A stretch of 64,000 bases of DNA, from NCBI RefSeq assembly GCF_002074055.1, contig NZ_CP014619.1, forward strand, positions 1,054,001 to 1,118,000. The letters run 5' to 3'. The notes beneath the pieces were generated by a model. That model was not told the origin of the DNA. It worked only from the letters and a program-made list of their open reading frames with translations, and made no database searches. This document shows, piece after piece, positions 50,146 through 58,417 of this stretch. The translations under genes were made by a program, and so were the position numbers. This DNA is from Frondihabitans sp. 762G35 (GTDB lineage Bacteria; Actinomycetota; Actinomycetes; Actinomycetales; Microbacteriaceae). Numbering within the stretch: the first letter of the stretch is position 1; each line of letters opens with the position of its first letter.

Positions 50146-50352
50146 GGTGCCATCGAGTGTTCACACGGAATTTGCACAGTCCGCACGGCAGGCGTAGCGT
50201 GCATGCATTCGCATTGATGACTCGACTCTCGGTGCGGGTGAACGATGGGCCGGACACTCGATTCCTTCGCAGGGAGGACGCGAGCGCCCGGCCCATCGCA
50301 GTCCCCGTCGGACGGGTTGGCCTCGATCGCCCAAACGCGCTTGACTGGACTC

Positions 50353-50727
50353 ATGACACACGACTCTTCGACCAAGCCCGAGATCGACGCCCCCGAGGGC
50401 CCGGCCCCCGAGGCCCTGGAGATCACCGACATCACCGTCGGCGACGGCGCCGAGGCGCAGCAGGGCTCGACCGTCAACGTCCACTACGTCGGCGTCGAGT
50501 ACGACTCCGGCGAGGAGTTCGACTCCTCGTGGGGTCGTGGCGAGCCCATCAACTTCCCGCTCGCGGCACTCGTCCGCGGCTGGCAGGAGGGGATCCCCGG
50601 CATGAAGGTCGGCGGTCGCCGCAAGCTCGTCCTCCCCCCGCACCTCGCCTACGGCCCGACCGGCGGTGGTCACCCGCTCAGCGGCAAGACCCTCATCTTC
50701 GTGATCGACCTCCTCGGCGTGAGCTGA
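50353..50727 (+). CDS. FKBP-type peptidyl-prolyl isomerase
   Basis: A 124-residue single-domain FKBP with the expected motifs VHYVGVEYDSGEEFDSSW, FPLAALVRGWQEGIPGMKVGG and PPHLAYGP, ending FVIDLLGV. It speeds cis-trans isomerisation of X-Pro bonds in the cytoplasm; no signal peptide is present. The ATG lacks a ribosome-binding site. The next gene starts on the last base of its stop codon (TGATG), so the two are coupled. Confidence 0.9.
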   Translation: MTHDSSTKPEIDAPEGPAPEALEITDITVGDGAEAQQGSTVNVHYVGVEYDSGEEFDSSWGRGEPINFPLAALVRGWQEGIPGMKVGGRRKLVLPPHLAYGPTGGGHPLSGKTLIFVIDLLGVS

Positions 50728-51566
50728 TGACGGCCCTCGCGGTCCCGACCCTCACCCTCAACGACGGCACCGCGTTCCCCGCCGTCGGCCTCGGCACCTA
50801 CAAGCTGAACGACGACGAGGGCACGACCGCCGTCCGCGCGGCCCTCGACACGGGCTACCGGCTTCTCGACACCGCCCTCAACTACGGCAACGAGGGAGCC
50901 GTCGGTCGCGCCGTCCGCGAGACCGACGTGCCGCGCGACGAGATCATCGTCACGTCGAAGCTCCCGGGTCGGCACCACGGCTACGACGAGACCCTCGCGT
51001 CGTTCGAGGAGACCCGGGCGAACCTCGGCCTCGATCACGTCGACCTCTACCTGATCCACTGGCCGCTCCCGCGCATCGACCGCTACGTCGAGTCGTTCCG
51101 CGCGTTCCGGAAGCTGCAGGAGGAGGGCCTGGTCACCTCGATCGGCGTCTCCAACTTCACGCGGGAGCAGCTCGAGCGGGTGCGCGACGAGGTCGGGATC
51201 GTCCCGGCCGTCAACCAGATCGAGCTGCACCCCTACTTCCCCCAGGCCGAGCTGCGCGCGGCCCACGCCGAACTCGGGGTCGTGACGGAGAGCTGGAGCC
51301 CGATCGGCAAGCAGAGCGAACTCCTCACCGAGAGCGTCATCCTCGACGTCGCCCGAGCGCACGGCGTGACGCCGACGCAGGTCGTCGTGCGCTGGCACGT
51401 CCAGCTCGGAGCCGTGCCGCTGCCGAAGTCCGGCGACGCCGGCCGTCAGCGGGAGAACCTCGACGTGTTCTCGTTCGAGCTGACCGCCGACGAGGTCGAG
51501 GCGATCTCGGGCCTCGAGCGCGGGCGCCTCTGGGACGGCGACCCGATGACGCACGAGGAGTTCTAG
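50727..51566 (+). CDS. aldo/keto reductase
   Basis: A 279-residue (alpha/beta)8-barrel NADPH-dependent reductase of the AKR5-like group (2,5-diketo-D-gluconate reductase relatives). Tetrad residues are visible: Asp and Tyr in LLDTALNYGNEGAVG near residue 48, Lys in VTSKLPGRHHG and His in YLIHWPLP. The C-terminal PLPKSG contact for the cofactor is present. Coupled to the FKBP gene by TGATG overlap. Confidence 0.9.
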   Translation: MTALAVPTLTLNDGTAFPAVGLGTYKLNDDEGTTAVRAALDTGYRLLDTALNYGNEGAVGRAVRETDVPRDEIIVTSKLPGRHHGYDETLASFEETRANLGLDHVDLYLIHWPLPRIDRYVESFRAFRKLQEEGLVTSIGVSNFTREQLERVRDEVGIVPAVNQIELHPYFPQAELRAAHAELGVVTESWSPIGKQSELLTESVILDVARAHGVTPTQVVVRWHVQLGAVPLPKSGDAGRQRENLDVFSFELTADEVEAISGLERGRLWDGDPMTHEEF

Positions 51567-51629
51567 ACCTCACTCCGGGCGAGCACCCCTCGCGGAACGG
51601 TCCCCAGGTTCCCCTCCCTCCCGAGGGAT

Positions 51630-51635
51630 TAGAAT
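51630..51635 (+). promoter_or_regulatory. -10 box TAGAAT before the HelD-type gene
   Basis: A near-consensus -10 hexamer. If it is used, transcription begins near 51642, after the GTG at 51637, so that GTG would not be in the mRNA. This favours the in-frame TTG at 51670. Confidence 0.5.
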
Positions 51636-51636
51636 C

Positions 51637-53931
51637 GTGAGCCGACTTTTCCCGAGGGGTGCCCGCCTGTTGTCATCTGAACTCGATCGCGAACGCGATT
51701 ACGTGTCCACCCTGTACGAGCGCCTCGACGCGCTCAAAGCCGAGGCGCGCGAGAAGCTCGTCTCGACCCGGCGGGAGGCCGTCGGGGGCAACCACCAGAG
51801 CCGCAGCGAGCGCGACGCGTACGCCCGGCTCTACGAGGACACCCTCGCCCAGCTCGGCGAGGTGGACGAGCGCCTCGCGTTCGGTCGGCTCGAGCTCCGG
51901 GAGCCCGACGAGACCACGAGCCCCGCGGGAGGCGGAGCATCCGACGGCGACGGTCGCGGGTTCTTCCGCTACATCGGCCGCATCGGACTCCGTGACCGCG
52001 AGCACCACCCGATCCTGCTCGACTGGCGCGTCCCCGGCGCCAGCGCCTTCTACCAGGCGACCGCGGCGACGCCGATGGGTGCTCGGGCGAGGCGCCACCT
52101 GACCCTCTCGGGCCGCACCGTCACCCGCCTCGAGGACGAGGTCTTCGACGCCTCCCTCCTCGACCGGGGCGACGCCCAGCTCCAGGGCGAGGGGGCGCTC
52201 ATGGCGGCCCTCACCGCGCAGCGCACCGGCCGGATGACCGACATCGTCGCGACGATCCAGGCCGAGCAGGACCGCATCATCCGGTCTCCCCTCGACGGCG
52301 TCCTCGTGGTCCAGGGCGGTCCGGGCACCGGCAAGACGGCGGTGGCCCTCCATCGCGCCGCCTACCTGCTCTACTCGCACCGCGAGCGCCTCCGCGCCTC
52401 CGGCGTCCTGGTGGTGGGTCCCAGCAGGTCGTTCCTCCGCTACATCGAGCAGGTGCTTCCGTCTCTCGGCGAGTCGGGCGTCGTCCTGGCGAGCCTCGGC
52501 TCGCTCTACCCGGGTGTCGACGCCTCCCGAGACGACGCGCCCGATGTCGCCGCGCTCAAGGGCTCGGCGAAGATGGCCGACCTCCTCAAGCGCGCCGTCC
52601 GGTCCCGCCAGATCGTCCCCACCGAGCCGACCGAGGTCGACATCGACGGCGAGCGCATGGTCGTCCAGCCCGAGCTCGTCCGCGACGCGCTCCGCCGCGC
52701 CCAGGAGCGGGGCAAGCCGCACAACGAGGCCCGGGTCGGCTTCAACAAGTCCGCCCTCGCCGCTCTCACGCGGCAGCTGGTCCAGCAGCTGAAGGCCCGC
52801 GGCACGACCGTGGACGACTCCGACGAGCTCGTCCTCCGCGAGGACATCCGGCAGTCGTACGACGTCCGCGTGCTCCTCAACACGGCCTGGCTCCCCCTGA
52901 CACCCCGCAAGCTCCTCGACGACCTCTACTCCCGACCCGCGTGGCTCGCATCGATCACCCCCCAGTGGTCGGACGCCGAGCGCGCGCTCCTCCGGCGCGA
53001 GCGCGGGGCCGAACTCACGATCAGCGACGTTCCCCTCCTCGACGAGGCGGCCGAGCTCCTGGGCGAGTTCGACACGGCCGTCGACGCCGACAAGCGCGCC
53101 CGCAAGGCGCAGCAGAAGCGCGACATCGAGAACGCCGAGCGCGCGATCGAGAACATGCAGGTGGAGGGCCTCGTCACCGCCAGCGACATCGCGGGCAACT
53201 TCGCCGAGCGGGCTCAGAGCATGACGACCGCCGAGCGCGCCGCGGGAGACCGCACCTGGGCCTACGGCCACGTCGTCGTCGACGAGGCGCAGGAGCTCAG
53301 CCCCATGCAGTGGCGGCTCCTCGCGCGACGCTGCCCGCTCCGGTCGTTCACGGTCGTGGGGGACATCGCGCAGGCCTCGTCGCCGGCCTCCGCGTCGAGC
53401 TGGGACCGCGCGCTCCAGAGCCTCCTCGGCCGACGCCGCGGGCCCGACGCCTGGCACCTCGAGGAACTCACGGTCAACTACCGCACGCCCGCTCAGATCG
53501 TGGCCTTCGCCGAGGACGTCGCCCGACGCACCGGCCTCGAGATCACCCCGAGCCGATCGGTGCGGTCGAGCGAGTGGCCCGTCCGCGAGATCGAGGGCGA
53601 GCGGGACGCCGTGGTCGCGACCGTCGAGGCCGTCGCGGTCGACCGCTCGATCGACGACGGCGGAACACTCGCCGTCATCGCGCCCGAGGCGCTGGTGGGT
53701 CCCGTGTTCGAGGCCCTGCGCGAGCGGTTCCCGGGCGAGGTCGGCCTCGGCTCCGCGTCGCTCACGACCGCGATCTCGGTGCTCAGCCCGGCGACCAGCA
53801 AGGGCCTCGAGTTCGACGCCGTCGTGGTCGTGTCGCCCCGGCGCATCCTGCAGCTCTCGAGCCGGGGCAACGCGAGCCTGTACGTCGCGATGACGCGCCC
53901 GACGCAGCGGCTCACCGTCGTCGACGCCTGA
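51637..53931 (+). CDS. HelD/HelR-type SF1 helicase-like ATPase
   Basis: Up to 764 residues. The N-terminal coiled-coil arm (SSELDRERDYVSTLYERLDALKAEA...) precedes a split SF1 ATPase: Walker A GGPGTGKTAVAL near residue 230, DEAQELSPMQWRLLARR, VGDIAQASSP, SKGLEFDAVVV and YVAMTRPTQRL. HelD proteins bind RNA polymerase and remove it from stalled complexes; the actinobacterial HelR branch protects against rifamycins. No rifamycin-associated element was seen upstream. The GTG 51637 start lies next to a -10 box; TTG 51670, with GAGGGG ahead, would give 753 residues and is as likely. Confidence 0.85.
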   Translation: MSRLFPRGARLLSSELDRERDYVSTLYERLDALKAEAREKLVSTRREAVGGNHQSRSERDAYARLYEDTLAQLGEVDERLAFGRLELREPDETTSPAGGGASDGDGRGFFRYIGRIGLRDREHHPILLDWRVPGASAFYQATAATPMGARARRHLTLSGRTVTRLEDEVFDASLLDRGDAQLQGEGALMAALTAQRTGRMTDIVATIQAEQDRIIRSPLDGVLVVQGGPGTGKTAVALHRAAYLLYSHRERLRASGVLVVGPSRSFLRYIEQVLPSLGESGVVLASLGSLYPGVDASRDDAPDVAALKGSAKMADLLKRAVRSRQIVPTEPTEVDIDGERMVVQPELVRDALRRAQERGKPHNEARVGFNKSALAALTRQLVQQLKARGTTVDDSDELVLREDIRQSYDVRVLLNTAWLPLTPRKLLDDLYSRPAWLASITPQWSDAERALLRRERGAELTISDVPLLDEAAELLGEFDTAVDADKRARKAQQKRDIENAERAIENMQVEGLVTASDIAGNFAERAQSMTTAERAAGDRTWAYGHVVVDEAQELSPMQWRLLARRCPLRSFTVVGDIAQASSPASASSWDRALQSLLGRRRGPDAWHLEELTVNYRTPAQIVAFAEDVARRTGLEITPSRSVRSSEWPVREIEGERDAVVATVEAVAVDRSIDDGGTLAVIAPEALVGPVFEALRERFPGEVGLGSASLTTAISVLSPATSKGLEFDAVVVVSPRRILQLSSRGNASLYVAMTRPTQRLTVVDA

Positions 53932-53959
53932 GGCCCGGCGGCGGGGGCCGACCTGGGGG

Positions 53960-54976
53960 TCAGGTCGCGCGGAGCTTCACGAGCTGGAGCGCGTACTGCT
54001 CCCACCAGCTGCCGGCCTGGGGACCGCCGTTGCAGGTGCCGTCGCTGGCCCCCGGCGTCTTGATCCAGAGCGACGCGTCGAGCTTCGTGTTGGCCATGGA
54101 CACGCTCGGGTTCCTGCCGAGTCCGGCTCCGGGCGGGTTGCACCAGGTGCCCTTCCAACCGCGACCGTTGCGCGAGATGTCGACGACGTAGTGCGAGCCG
54201 CCGGTCAGGGCCGAGACCTTGTCGGCGTACGCGACCTCGTTCGCGAGCGGGTAGTAGTTCGAGACGTTGGTGGCGAAGCCCCGCGCCGAGCCGATGCCGG
54301 CGGCGGTGAGGCGCGACGCCATGACGTCGGGCTTGACCCAGTTGGAGTTGCCCGCGTCGAGGTAGGTCGCCGCACCGGCGTTCGCGAGGGCGGTCACGGC
54401 CGACTTCAGGAGCGGGAGCCGCTCGGACGCGACCTTCGGGCAGCTGCTGATCATGGCGAGGGCGTCGGGCTCGACGATGACGGCGGCCCGGTGGCCGCGG
54501 AGTCCGTCGGCGATGACCTGGTTCCACGCGAGGTACTGCTTGGCCGTGAGTCCGCCGGCGGAGAAGCCGCCGCAGTCGCGGTCGGGGATCGCGTAGGTCA
54601 CGAGCACGAGGGTGCGCGAGTACCGCTCGGCGTTGGCGAGCTCGGTCGCGACGACCTTCTTGAGCTGCGTCGTCGAGTACCAGTCGCCCAGCCAGATCGC
54701 CACGGGCTGCGACGCGATCTGGTGGATGGTGTTCGCCTCGGTGGTCTTCTTCTTCGCGCGGAGGGCCTGCTCCGCCTGCGCCGCCTGCGACGTGGGCTGG
54801 ACGGCGAGCCCCCCGGCGAAGAGTTGGCGCGACGATGCGGCCTGGATCTGGGCGGGTGTCCGGATCGCGGTGGCCGCGTGGGCGATCTGCCCCTGCACCA
54901 CCGCCGTCCCGATCACGGCGGCCGCGCAGGCGATCGCGAGCGTGCGGACGATCCGTCTGGTGCGCTGACGTGGCAT
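53960..54976 (-). CDS. secreted GH6 glucanase/cellobiohydrolase-like
   Basis: A 338-residue exported glycoside hydrolase family 6 enzyme. A typical signal peptide ends after GQIAHA (about residue 34). GH6 hallmarks follow: TYAIPDRDCGGFSAGG with the catalytic acid Asp, VIVEPDALAMIS, NSNWVKPDVMASRL and LWIKTPGASDGTCNGGP. Four Cys probably form two disulfides. No cellulose-binding module is present. It should hydrolyse beta-1,4-glucan outside the cell, suggesting contact with plant material. Convergent with the HelD-type gene, with 28 bases between stops. Confidence 0.88.
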   Translation of the reverse strand: MPRQRTRRIVRTLAIACAAAVIGTAVVQGQIAHAATAIRTPAQIQAASSRQLFAGGLAVQPTSQAAQAEQALRAKKKTTEANTIHQIASQPVAIWLGDWYSTTQLKKVVATELANAERYSRTLVLVTYAIPDRDCGGFSAGGLTAKQYLAWNQVIADGLRGHRAAVIVEPDALAMISSCPKVASERLPLLKSAVTALANAGAATYLDAGNSNWVKPDVMASRLTAAGIGSARGFATNVSNYYPLANEVAYADKVSALTGGSHYVVDISRNGRGWKGTWCNPPGAGLGRNPSVSMANTKLDASLWIKTPGASDGTCNGGPQAGSWWEQYALQLVKLRAT

Positions 54977-55152
54977 CGGAGGAACCTCTGGTCGGCGGGC
55001 CGCGGGTGCCCCGTGCATCCTGCGTTCGCCGTCGTTCGAGACAACCAGAGCGACCGGCCCGCGGGGAGCGCCCGTTCGGGGGACGCGGCACCCCCAGACC
55101 GGGGCACGAGAGCAGGATGCCCGGCGCGGGGATCCCCGTCGCCCCGACCCGA

Positions 55153-55158
55153 TACCGT
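55153..55158 (+). promoter_or_regulatory. leaderless -10 box TACCGT of apt
   Basis: TACCGT ends seven bases before the apt ATG at 55165, with no Shine-Dalgarno sequence between. Same hexamer and spacing as at 3150 and 25957. Confidence 0.65.
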
Positions 55159-55164
55159 GGAACC

Positions 55165-55704
55165 ATGACCGCCGCAGACGCCTCCGACCTCGTCGACCGC
55201 CTCACCGCCGTCGTCCCCGACTTCCCGAAGCCCGGCATCCTCTTCCGCGACATCACCCCCGTCTTCGCCGACGCGGAGGCGTTCTCCGTCGTCTGCGCCG
55301 CGCTCGCCGAACCGTTCGAGGGCGGCTTCACCGCGGTCGCCGGCATCGAGGCGCGCGGGTTCGCGCTCGCGGGCGGCATCGCCGCGCAGACGTCGACGGG
55401 CGTCCTCACGGTCCGGAAGGCCGGCAAGCTCCCCGGCGAGGTCCTGAGCGAGAGCTACGCGCTCGAGTACGGCGAGGCGACGATCGAGCTCCGGCCGGGG
55501 CAGCTGCCCGCGGGGTCGCGCGTCCTGGTCGTCGACGACGTCCTCGCCACCGGCGGCACCGCCGAGGCGTCGATCACGCTGCTCGAGCGGGCCGGGTACG
55601 AGGTCGTCGGCATCGCCGTGCTCCTCGAGCTCGACGGGCTCGCCGGTCGCGACCGGCTGGCCTCGCGCCTGCCCGTCCACGCGCTCGCCTCGGCTCCCGC
55701 CTGA
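55165..55704 (+). CDS. apt: adenine phosphoribosyltransferase
   Basis: A 179-residue type I phosphoribosyltransferase. The start matches Apt (VPDFPKPGILFRDITPVFAD), GIEARGFALAGGIA follows, and the PRPP-binding motif is VLVVDDVLATGGTAEA near residue 120. It salvages adenine to AMP. In many actinobacteria apt sits between secF and relA; here it stands alone between a GH6 gene and an M50 protease gene. Confidence 0.92.
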   Translation: MTAADASDLVDRLTAVVPDFPKPGILFRDITPVFADAEAFSVVCAALAEPFEGGFTAVAGIEARGFALAGGIAAQTSTGVLTVRKAGKLPGEVLSESYALEYGEATIELRPGQLPAGSRVLVVDDVLATGGTAEASITLLERAGYEVVGIAVLLELDGLAGRDRLASRLPVHALASAPA

Positions 55705-55711
55705 GGCGTCG

Positions 55712-56437
55712 TCACGGCTGCGTGAGCAGCCCCTCCGGCACGAGCATCCACGCGTCGGCGATGGCGCACACGAGCGCGACGAGCACGAAGACGAACACCC
55801 AGGCGAGCCCGGGCACGTGGGTGAGCCGCGCGAGCTGATCCGCGTCGGACTGTCCGTTGCGCGAGCGCCGACGCGACGTCTGCAGTTCGAGGCTGGCCCG
55901 CAGCGCCCCGAGCGCCAGGACGACCGTCACGACGTGACCGAAGACGAGCTGCCACGTCGCCGGTGCCAGGAACGTGACCCCGACGACGAGGGCGGCTCCC
56001 ACGAGGATCACCCAGAGACCGAAGAAGTTGCGGATCTGGAGCAGCATCAGGGCCAGGACGAGCAGGAGCGCCCAGAGGAGCCCGGCGGAGTAGCCGCGGC
56101 TGAGCATCCACGACGCGCCCAGCGCGGCCAGGGCCGGGGCCGTGTAGCCCGCGAGGAGAGTGAGGACCATGCCCGGGCCCGTCTTCGGCCCGCGCGACAC
56201 GGTCAGCCCCGAGGTGTCGGAGTGGAGGCGGATGCCCGTCAGCGAGCGGCCCGTCACGACGGCGACGAGCGCGTGCCCGCCCTCGTGCACCACCGTCACC
56301 GCGTGGCGGACGGTGTGCCAGGCACCCGGCAGGAGGACCAGCAGGATGCCCGCGACGAGGGCGCCGACGAGCATCGGGACGGTGAGCGGTGCCGACACGA
56401 GGGTGACCCGCGACCAGAGGGTGCTGATGAAATCCAC
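55712..56437 (-). CDS. M50-type membrane metalloprotease homologue
   Basis: A 241-residue membrane protein with five to six helices and the zinc motif HEGGH at residues 51-55 (HExxH), as in site-2-type M50B proteases. Helices continue to residue 235. The second metal ligand motif (NxxPxxxxDG) of classical M50 is not obvious, so activity is uncertain. GTG start, seven bases after TAGGCT. Convergent with apt, seven bases between stops. Confidence 0.78.
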   Translation of the reverse strand: MDFISTLWSRVTLVSAPLTVPMLVGALVAGILLVLLPGAWHTVRHAVTVVHEGGHALVAVVTGRSLTGIRLHSDTSGLTVSRGPKTGPGMVLTLLAGYTAPALAALGASWMLSRGYSAGLLWALLLVLALMLLQIRNFFGLWVILVGAALVVGVTFLAPATWQLVFGHVVTVVLALGALRASLELQTSRRRSRNGQSDADQLARLTHVPGLAWVFVFVLVALVCAIADAWMLVPEGLLTQP

Positions 56438-56557
56438 GGCGACAGCCTAGGGAGAGCGTCTGACAGCGTCCCCCGTTCGGGTTTTCACCCCCGGACGGGC
56501 GCTGTCAGGAACCGTGCAGCCGACGCTACGTTTCGAGGACCGACCGGAAGGACCTGC
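56438..56557. promoter_or_regulatory. divergent promoter region with hairpin
   Basis: TAGGCT (56449-56444, minus) ends seven bases before the M50 GTG. A hairpin follows on the plus strand: CTGACAGCG (56460-56468) pairs with CGCTGTCAG (56500-56508), and an inner CCCGT (56472-56476) pairs with ACGGG (56495-56499). TACGTT at 56526-56531 is a candidate -10 for the NERD gene, whose ATG has GGAAGGACC ahead. The hairpin could be an operator for both genes. Confidence 0.45.
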
Positions 56558-57448
56558 ATGACGACCCCCGAACCCGGCGACGACCGCTCGTCGCTCCCGC
56601 TCGGCGACCGCACCGCAGGCCTGTCGGTCATCGAACGCTTCTGGGAGCTGCAGAGCGAGCGGCCGCCGCGCGGCCGCGTCGCCCGGATCCTCGGTGCGAG
56701 CCCCCTCGCCCCCGAGGCGTCGTCGTGGTTCGCCGGCGCCGTCGGCGAGATCGAGGTCGCGCAGAGGCTCCGCGCACTGAGCGCCGGGGGAGCGGGACGC
56801 GGAGGCGGCTCCTGGCGCGTCGTGCACTCGGTCCCGGTCGGCGACCGCGGCGCCGACATCGACCACGTCGTCATCGGACCGCCGGGCGTCTTCACCATCA
56901 ACACGAAGAACCACACCGGGCGGAAGGTCTGGGCGGGCAGTCGCACGTTCCTCGTCGACGGTCACCGCGAGCCGTACCTGCAGAAGTCGAAGCACGAGGC
57001 GACGCGGGCGGCGAAGCTCCTCCGGGAGGCCCTGGGTCGAGAGGTCCCCGTGCGAGCCCTGATCGTCGTGGTCGGCGCCGCCTCCCTCACGGTGAAGCAG
57101 CAGCCGGACGACGTCACGATCCTCGGCGCCGTCCAGACCGTCCCCTTCCTCCGACGTCAGAAGGCGCAGCTCTCGGTCGACGACGTCCGCGAGATCACCC
57201 GCGTGGCCCTCCGGCCCCGCACCTGGCAGCCGCGGGCCGCCCGCGCCGACCAGGCCTGGGCCGTCGAGGCACCGGCAGGAGCCGCGGTGCGACCGGCTCG
57301 CCACGAGATGCAGCAGTGGTTCGACGCGGTCCGGCAGGAGGTGCGTCGGGCCCGGCGCACGCGTGGCCTCTGGGCCGCGGGAGGCCTCGCCGCCCTGGCC
57401 GGCGCCCTCGTCGCGGCTCCCGCTCTCGCGCACGCGGTCCTCGGCTGA
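56558..57448 (+). CDS. NERD-domain protein with C-terminal membrane helix
   Basis: A 296-residue protein. Residues 60-180 form a nuclease-related (NERD) domain: GEIEVAQRL, then DIDHVVIGPPGVFTINTKNH with Asp and Lys placed as in PD-(D/E)xK nucleases. A basic linker and one C-terminal helix (LWAAGGLAALAGALVAAPALAHAVL) follow, so the domain faces the cytoplasm from the membrane. The substrate and role of NERD proteins are unknown. Confidence 0.82.
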   Translation: MTTPEPGDDRSSLPLGDRTAGLSVIERFWELQSERPPRGRVARILGASPLAPEASSWFAGAVGEIEVAQRLRALSAGGAGRGGGSWRVVHSVPVGDRGADIDHVVIGPPGVFTINTKNHTGRKVWAGSRTFLVDGHREPYLQKSKHEATRAAKLLREALGREVPVRALIVVVGAASLTVKQQPDDVTILGAVQTVPFLRRQKAQLSVDDVREITRVALRPRTWQPRAARADQAWAVEAPAGAAVRPARHEMQQWFDAVRQEVRRARRTRGLWAAGGLAALAGALVAAPALAHAVLG

Positions 57449-57497
57449 ACCGCCGCTCCCCAGGCGTCTCCACGGTGTCGTCCGGGAGGATGGGACG

Positions 57498-57935
57498 ATG
57501 CGCTTCCGCCCCTGGCTCCTGATCCCGACCGCGGCGTACCTCGCCCTCGTCGGCTGGATCACGCTGGGGCCGCAGCCCTACGGCGACACCGGGTCGGGGC
57601 TCCTGCGCCGGGCCCTCGCCCTCTTCTCGCAGTCTCCGGCGACCGGGTGGCTGACGTTCTCCCGAGTCGAAGGGCTGGCGAACGTCGCCCTGTTCGTGCC
57701 GCTCGGGCTGCTCCTGGCGCTGGCCCTGCCCCGCCGGGCCGTCGTCGTGGCCGTGATCGCGTGCGTCGGTCTCTCCGCGGGGATCGAGGCGTTCCAGGGG
57801 GCCTACCTCCCGACCCGTGTCGACGACGTCCGCGACATCGTGCACAACGGCCTCGGCGGCCTGATCGGCGCCGCCCTGGCGACCGCGGCGCGCCTCGCGG
57901 TCGCCCCGAGCGGACGTCTCCTCCGCCGGGTCTGA
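57498..57935 (+). CDS. VanZ-like membrane protein
   Basis: A 145-residue protein with four helices and the VanZ-family features [47 protein letters not shown]. VanZ raises teicoplanin resistance in enterococci; chromosomal VanZ-like proteins elsewhere have no fixed role. GGGAGGATGGG ahead of ATG 57498 is a good ribosome-binding site. Confidence 0.85.
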   Translation: MRFRPWLLIPTAAYLALVGWITLGPQPYGDTGSGLLRRALALFSQSPATGWLTFSRVEGLANVALFVPLGLLLALALPRRAVVVAVIACVGLSAGIEAFQGAYLPTRVDDVRDIVHNGLGGLIGAALATAARLAVAPSGRLLRRV

Positions 57936-57943
57936 TCGGCTGC

Positions 57944-57949
57944 TAGTAT
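57944..57949 (+). promoter_or_regulatory. -10 box TAGTAT of rpsO
   Basis: The hexamer predicts a transcript starting at about 57956, exactly where the structured rpsO leader begins. Confidence 0.55.
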
Positions 57950-57955
57950 GGGCAG

Positions 57956-58018
57956 GTTGCCGTCCAACGGCCGCGGATAAAGAGAGCCCCTCGCATCAGG
58001 CCCGGGGCACCGCGCAAC
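57956..58018 (+). ncRNA. probable S15 autoregulatory leader, three-way junction
   Basis: The rpsO leader can fold into a closing helix GTTGC (57956-57960) with GCAAC (58014-58018). It encloses hairpin CCGT/ACGG (57960-57970) and hairpin GCCCC/GGGGC (57986-58008). S15 binds a three-way junction in 16S rRNA, and rpsO leaders in several phyla, actinobacteria included, mimic it to repress translation. The base pairing is seen; the function is inferred. The ribosome-binding site GAGAGGGG follows directly. Confidence 0.5.
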
Positions 58019-58038
58019 GACAGAGAGGGGATCCAGCT

Positions 58039-58308
58039 ATGGCACTTTCACCGGAAGTCAAGACTGCGATCATCGAAGAGTACGCGACCCACCCGGGCGA
58101 CACGGGTTCCCCCGAGGTCCAGGTGGCCGTCCTCACCCAGCGCATCAAAGACCTGACCGAGCACCTCAAGGAGCACAAGCACGACCACCACTCGCGTCGT
58201 GGTCTCCTGCTCCTCGTGGGCCAGCGTCGTCGTCTGCTCGGATACCTCTCCGACGTCGACATCAACCGCTACCGCGCGCTCATCGAGCGCCTCGGACTGC
58301 GTCGCTGA
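58039..58308 (+). CDS. rpsO: 30S ribosomal protein S15
   Basis: An 89-residue protein, the normal length for S15, starting [21 protein letters not shown] and containing the conserved [15 protein letters not shown]...[25 protein letters not shown] core. It binds the central domain of 16S rRNA early in 30S assembly. In many bacteria pnp follows directly; here an intrinsic terminator and an inverted cell-wall gene lie between. Purine-rich GAGAGGGGATC is the ribosome-binding site. Confidence 0.97.
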   Translation: MALSPEVKTAIIEEYATHPGDTGSPEVQVAVLTQRIKDLTEHLKEHKHDHHSRRGLLLLVGQRRRLLGYLSDVDINRYRALIERLGLRR

Positions 58309-58340
58309 TCAGCTGAATCGCTGACGCACCGTCTCGACGA

Positions 58341-58374
58341 AAGGCCCGCCCCGTACACGGGGCGGGCCTTTTCA
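58341..58374 (+). terminator. intrinsic terminator of rpsO
   Basis: A 12-bp perfect stem (AAGGCCCGCCCC with its complement, 58341-58352 and 58359-58370) with a six-base loop is followed by TTTT counting the stem end. It is the only classical hairpin plus T-run terminator I found in the window. Confidence 0.9.
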
Positions 58375-58417
58375 CGATCCCGGGGTTCCTGCCCCGATCT
58401 CGCCGGGGTCGCGCCGA

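Noticed and set aside
53950-53966. Short GACCT/AGGTC stem at the end of the GH6 gene
   Set aside because: Only 5 bp and partly inside the coding sequence; likely chance.
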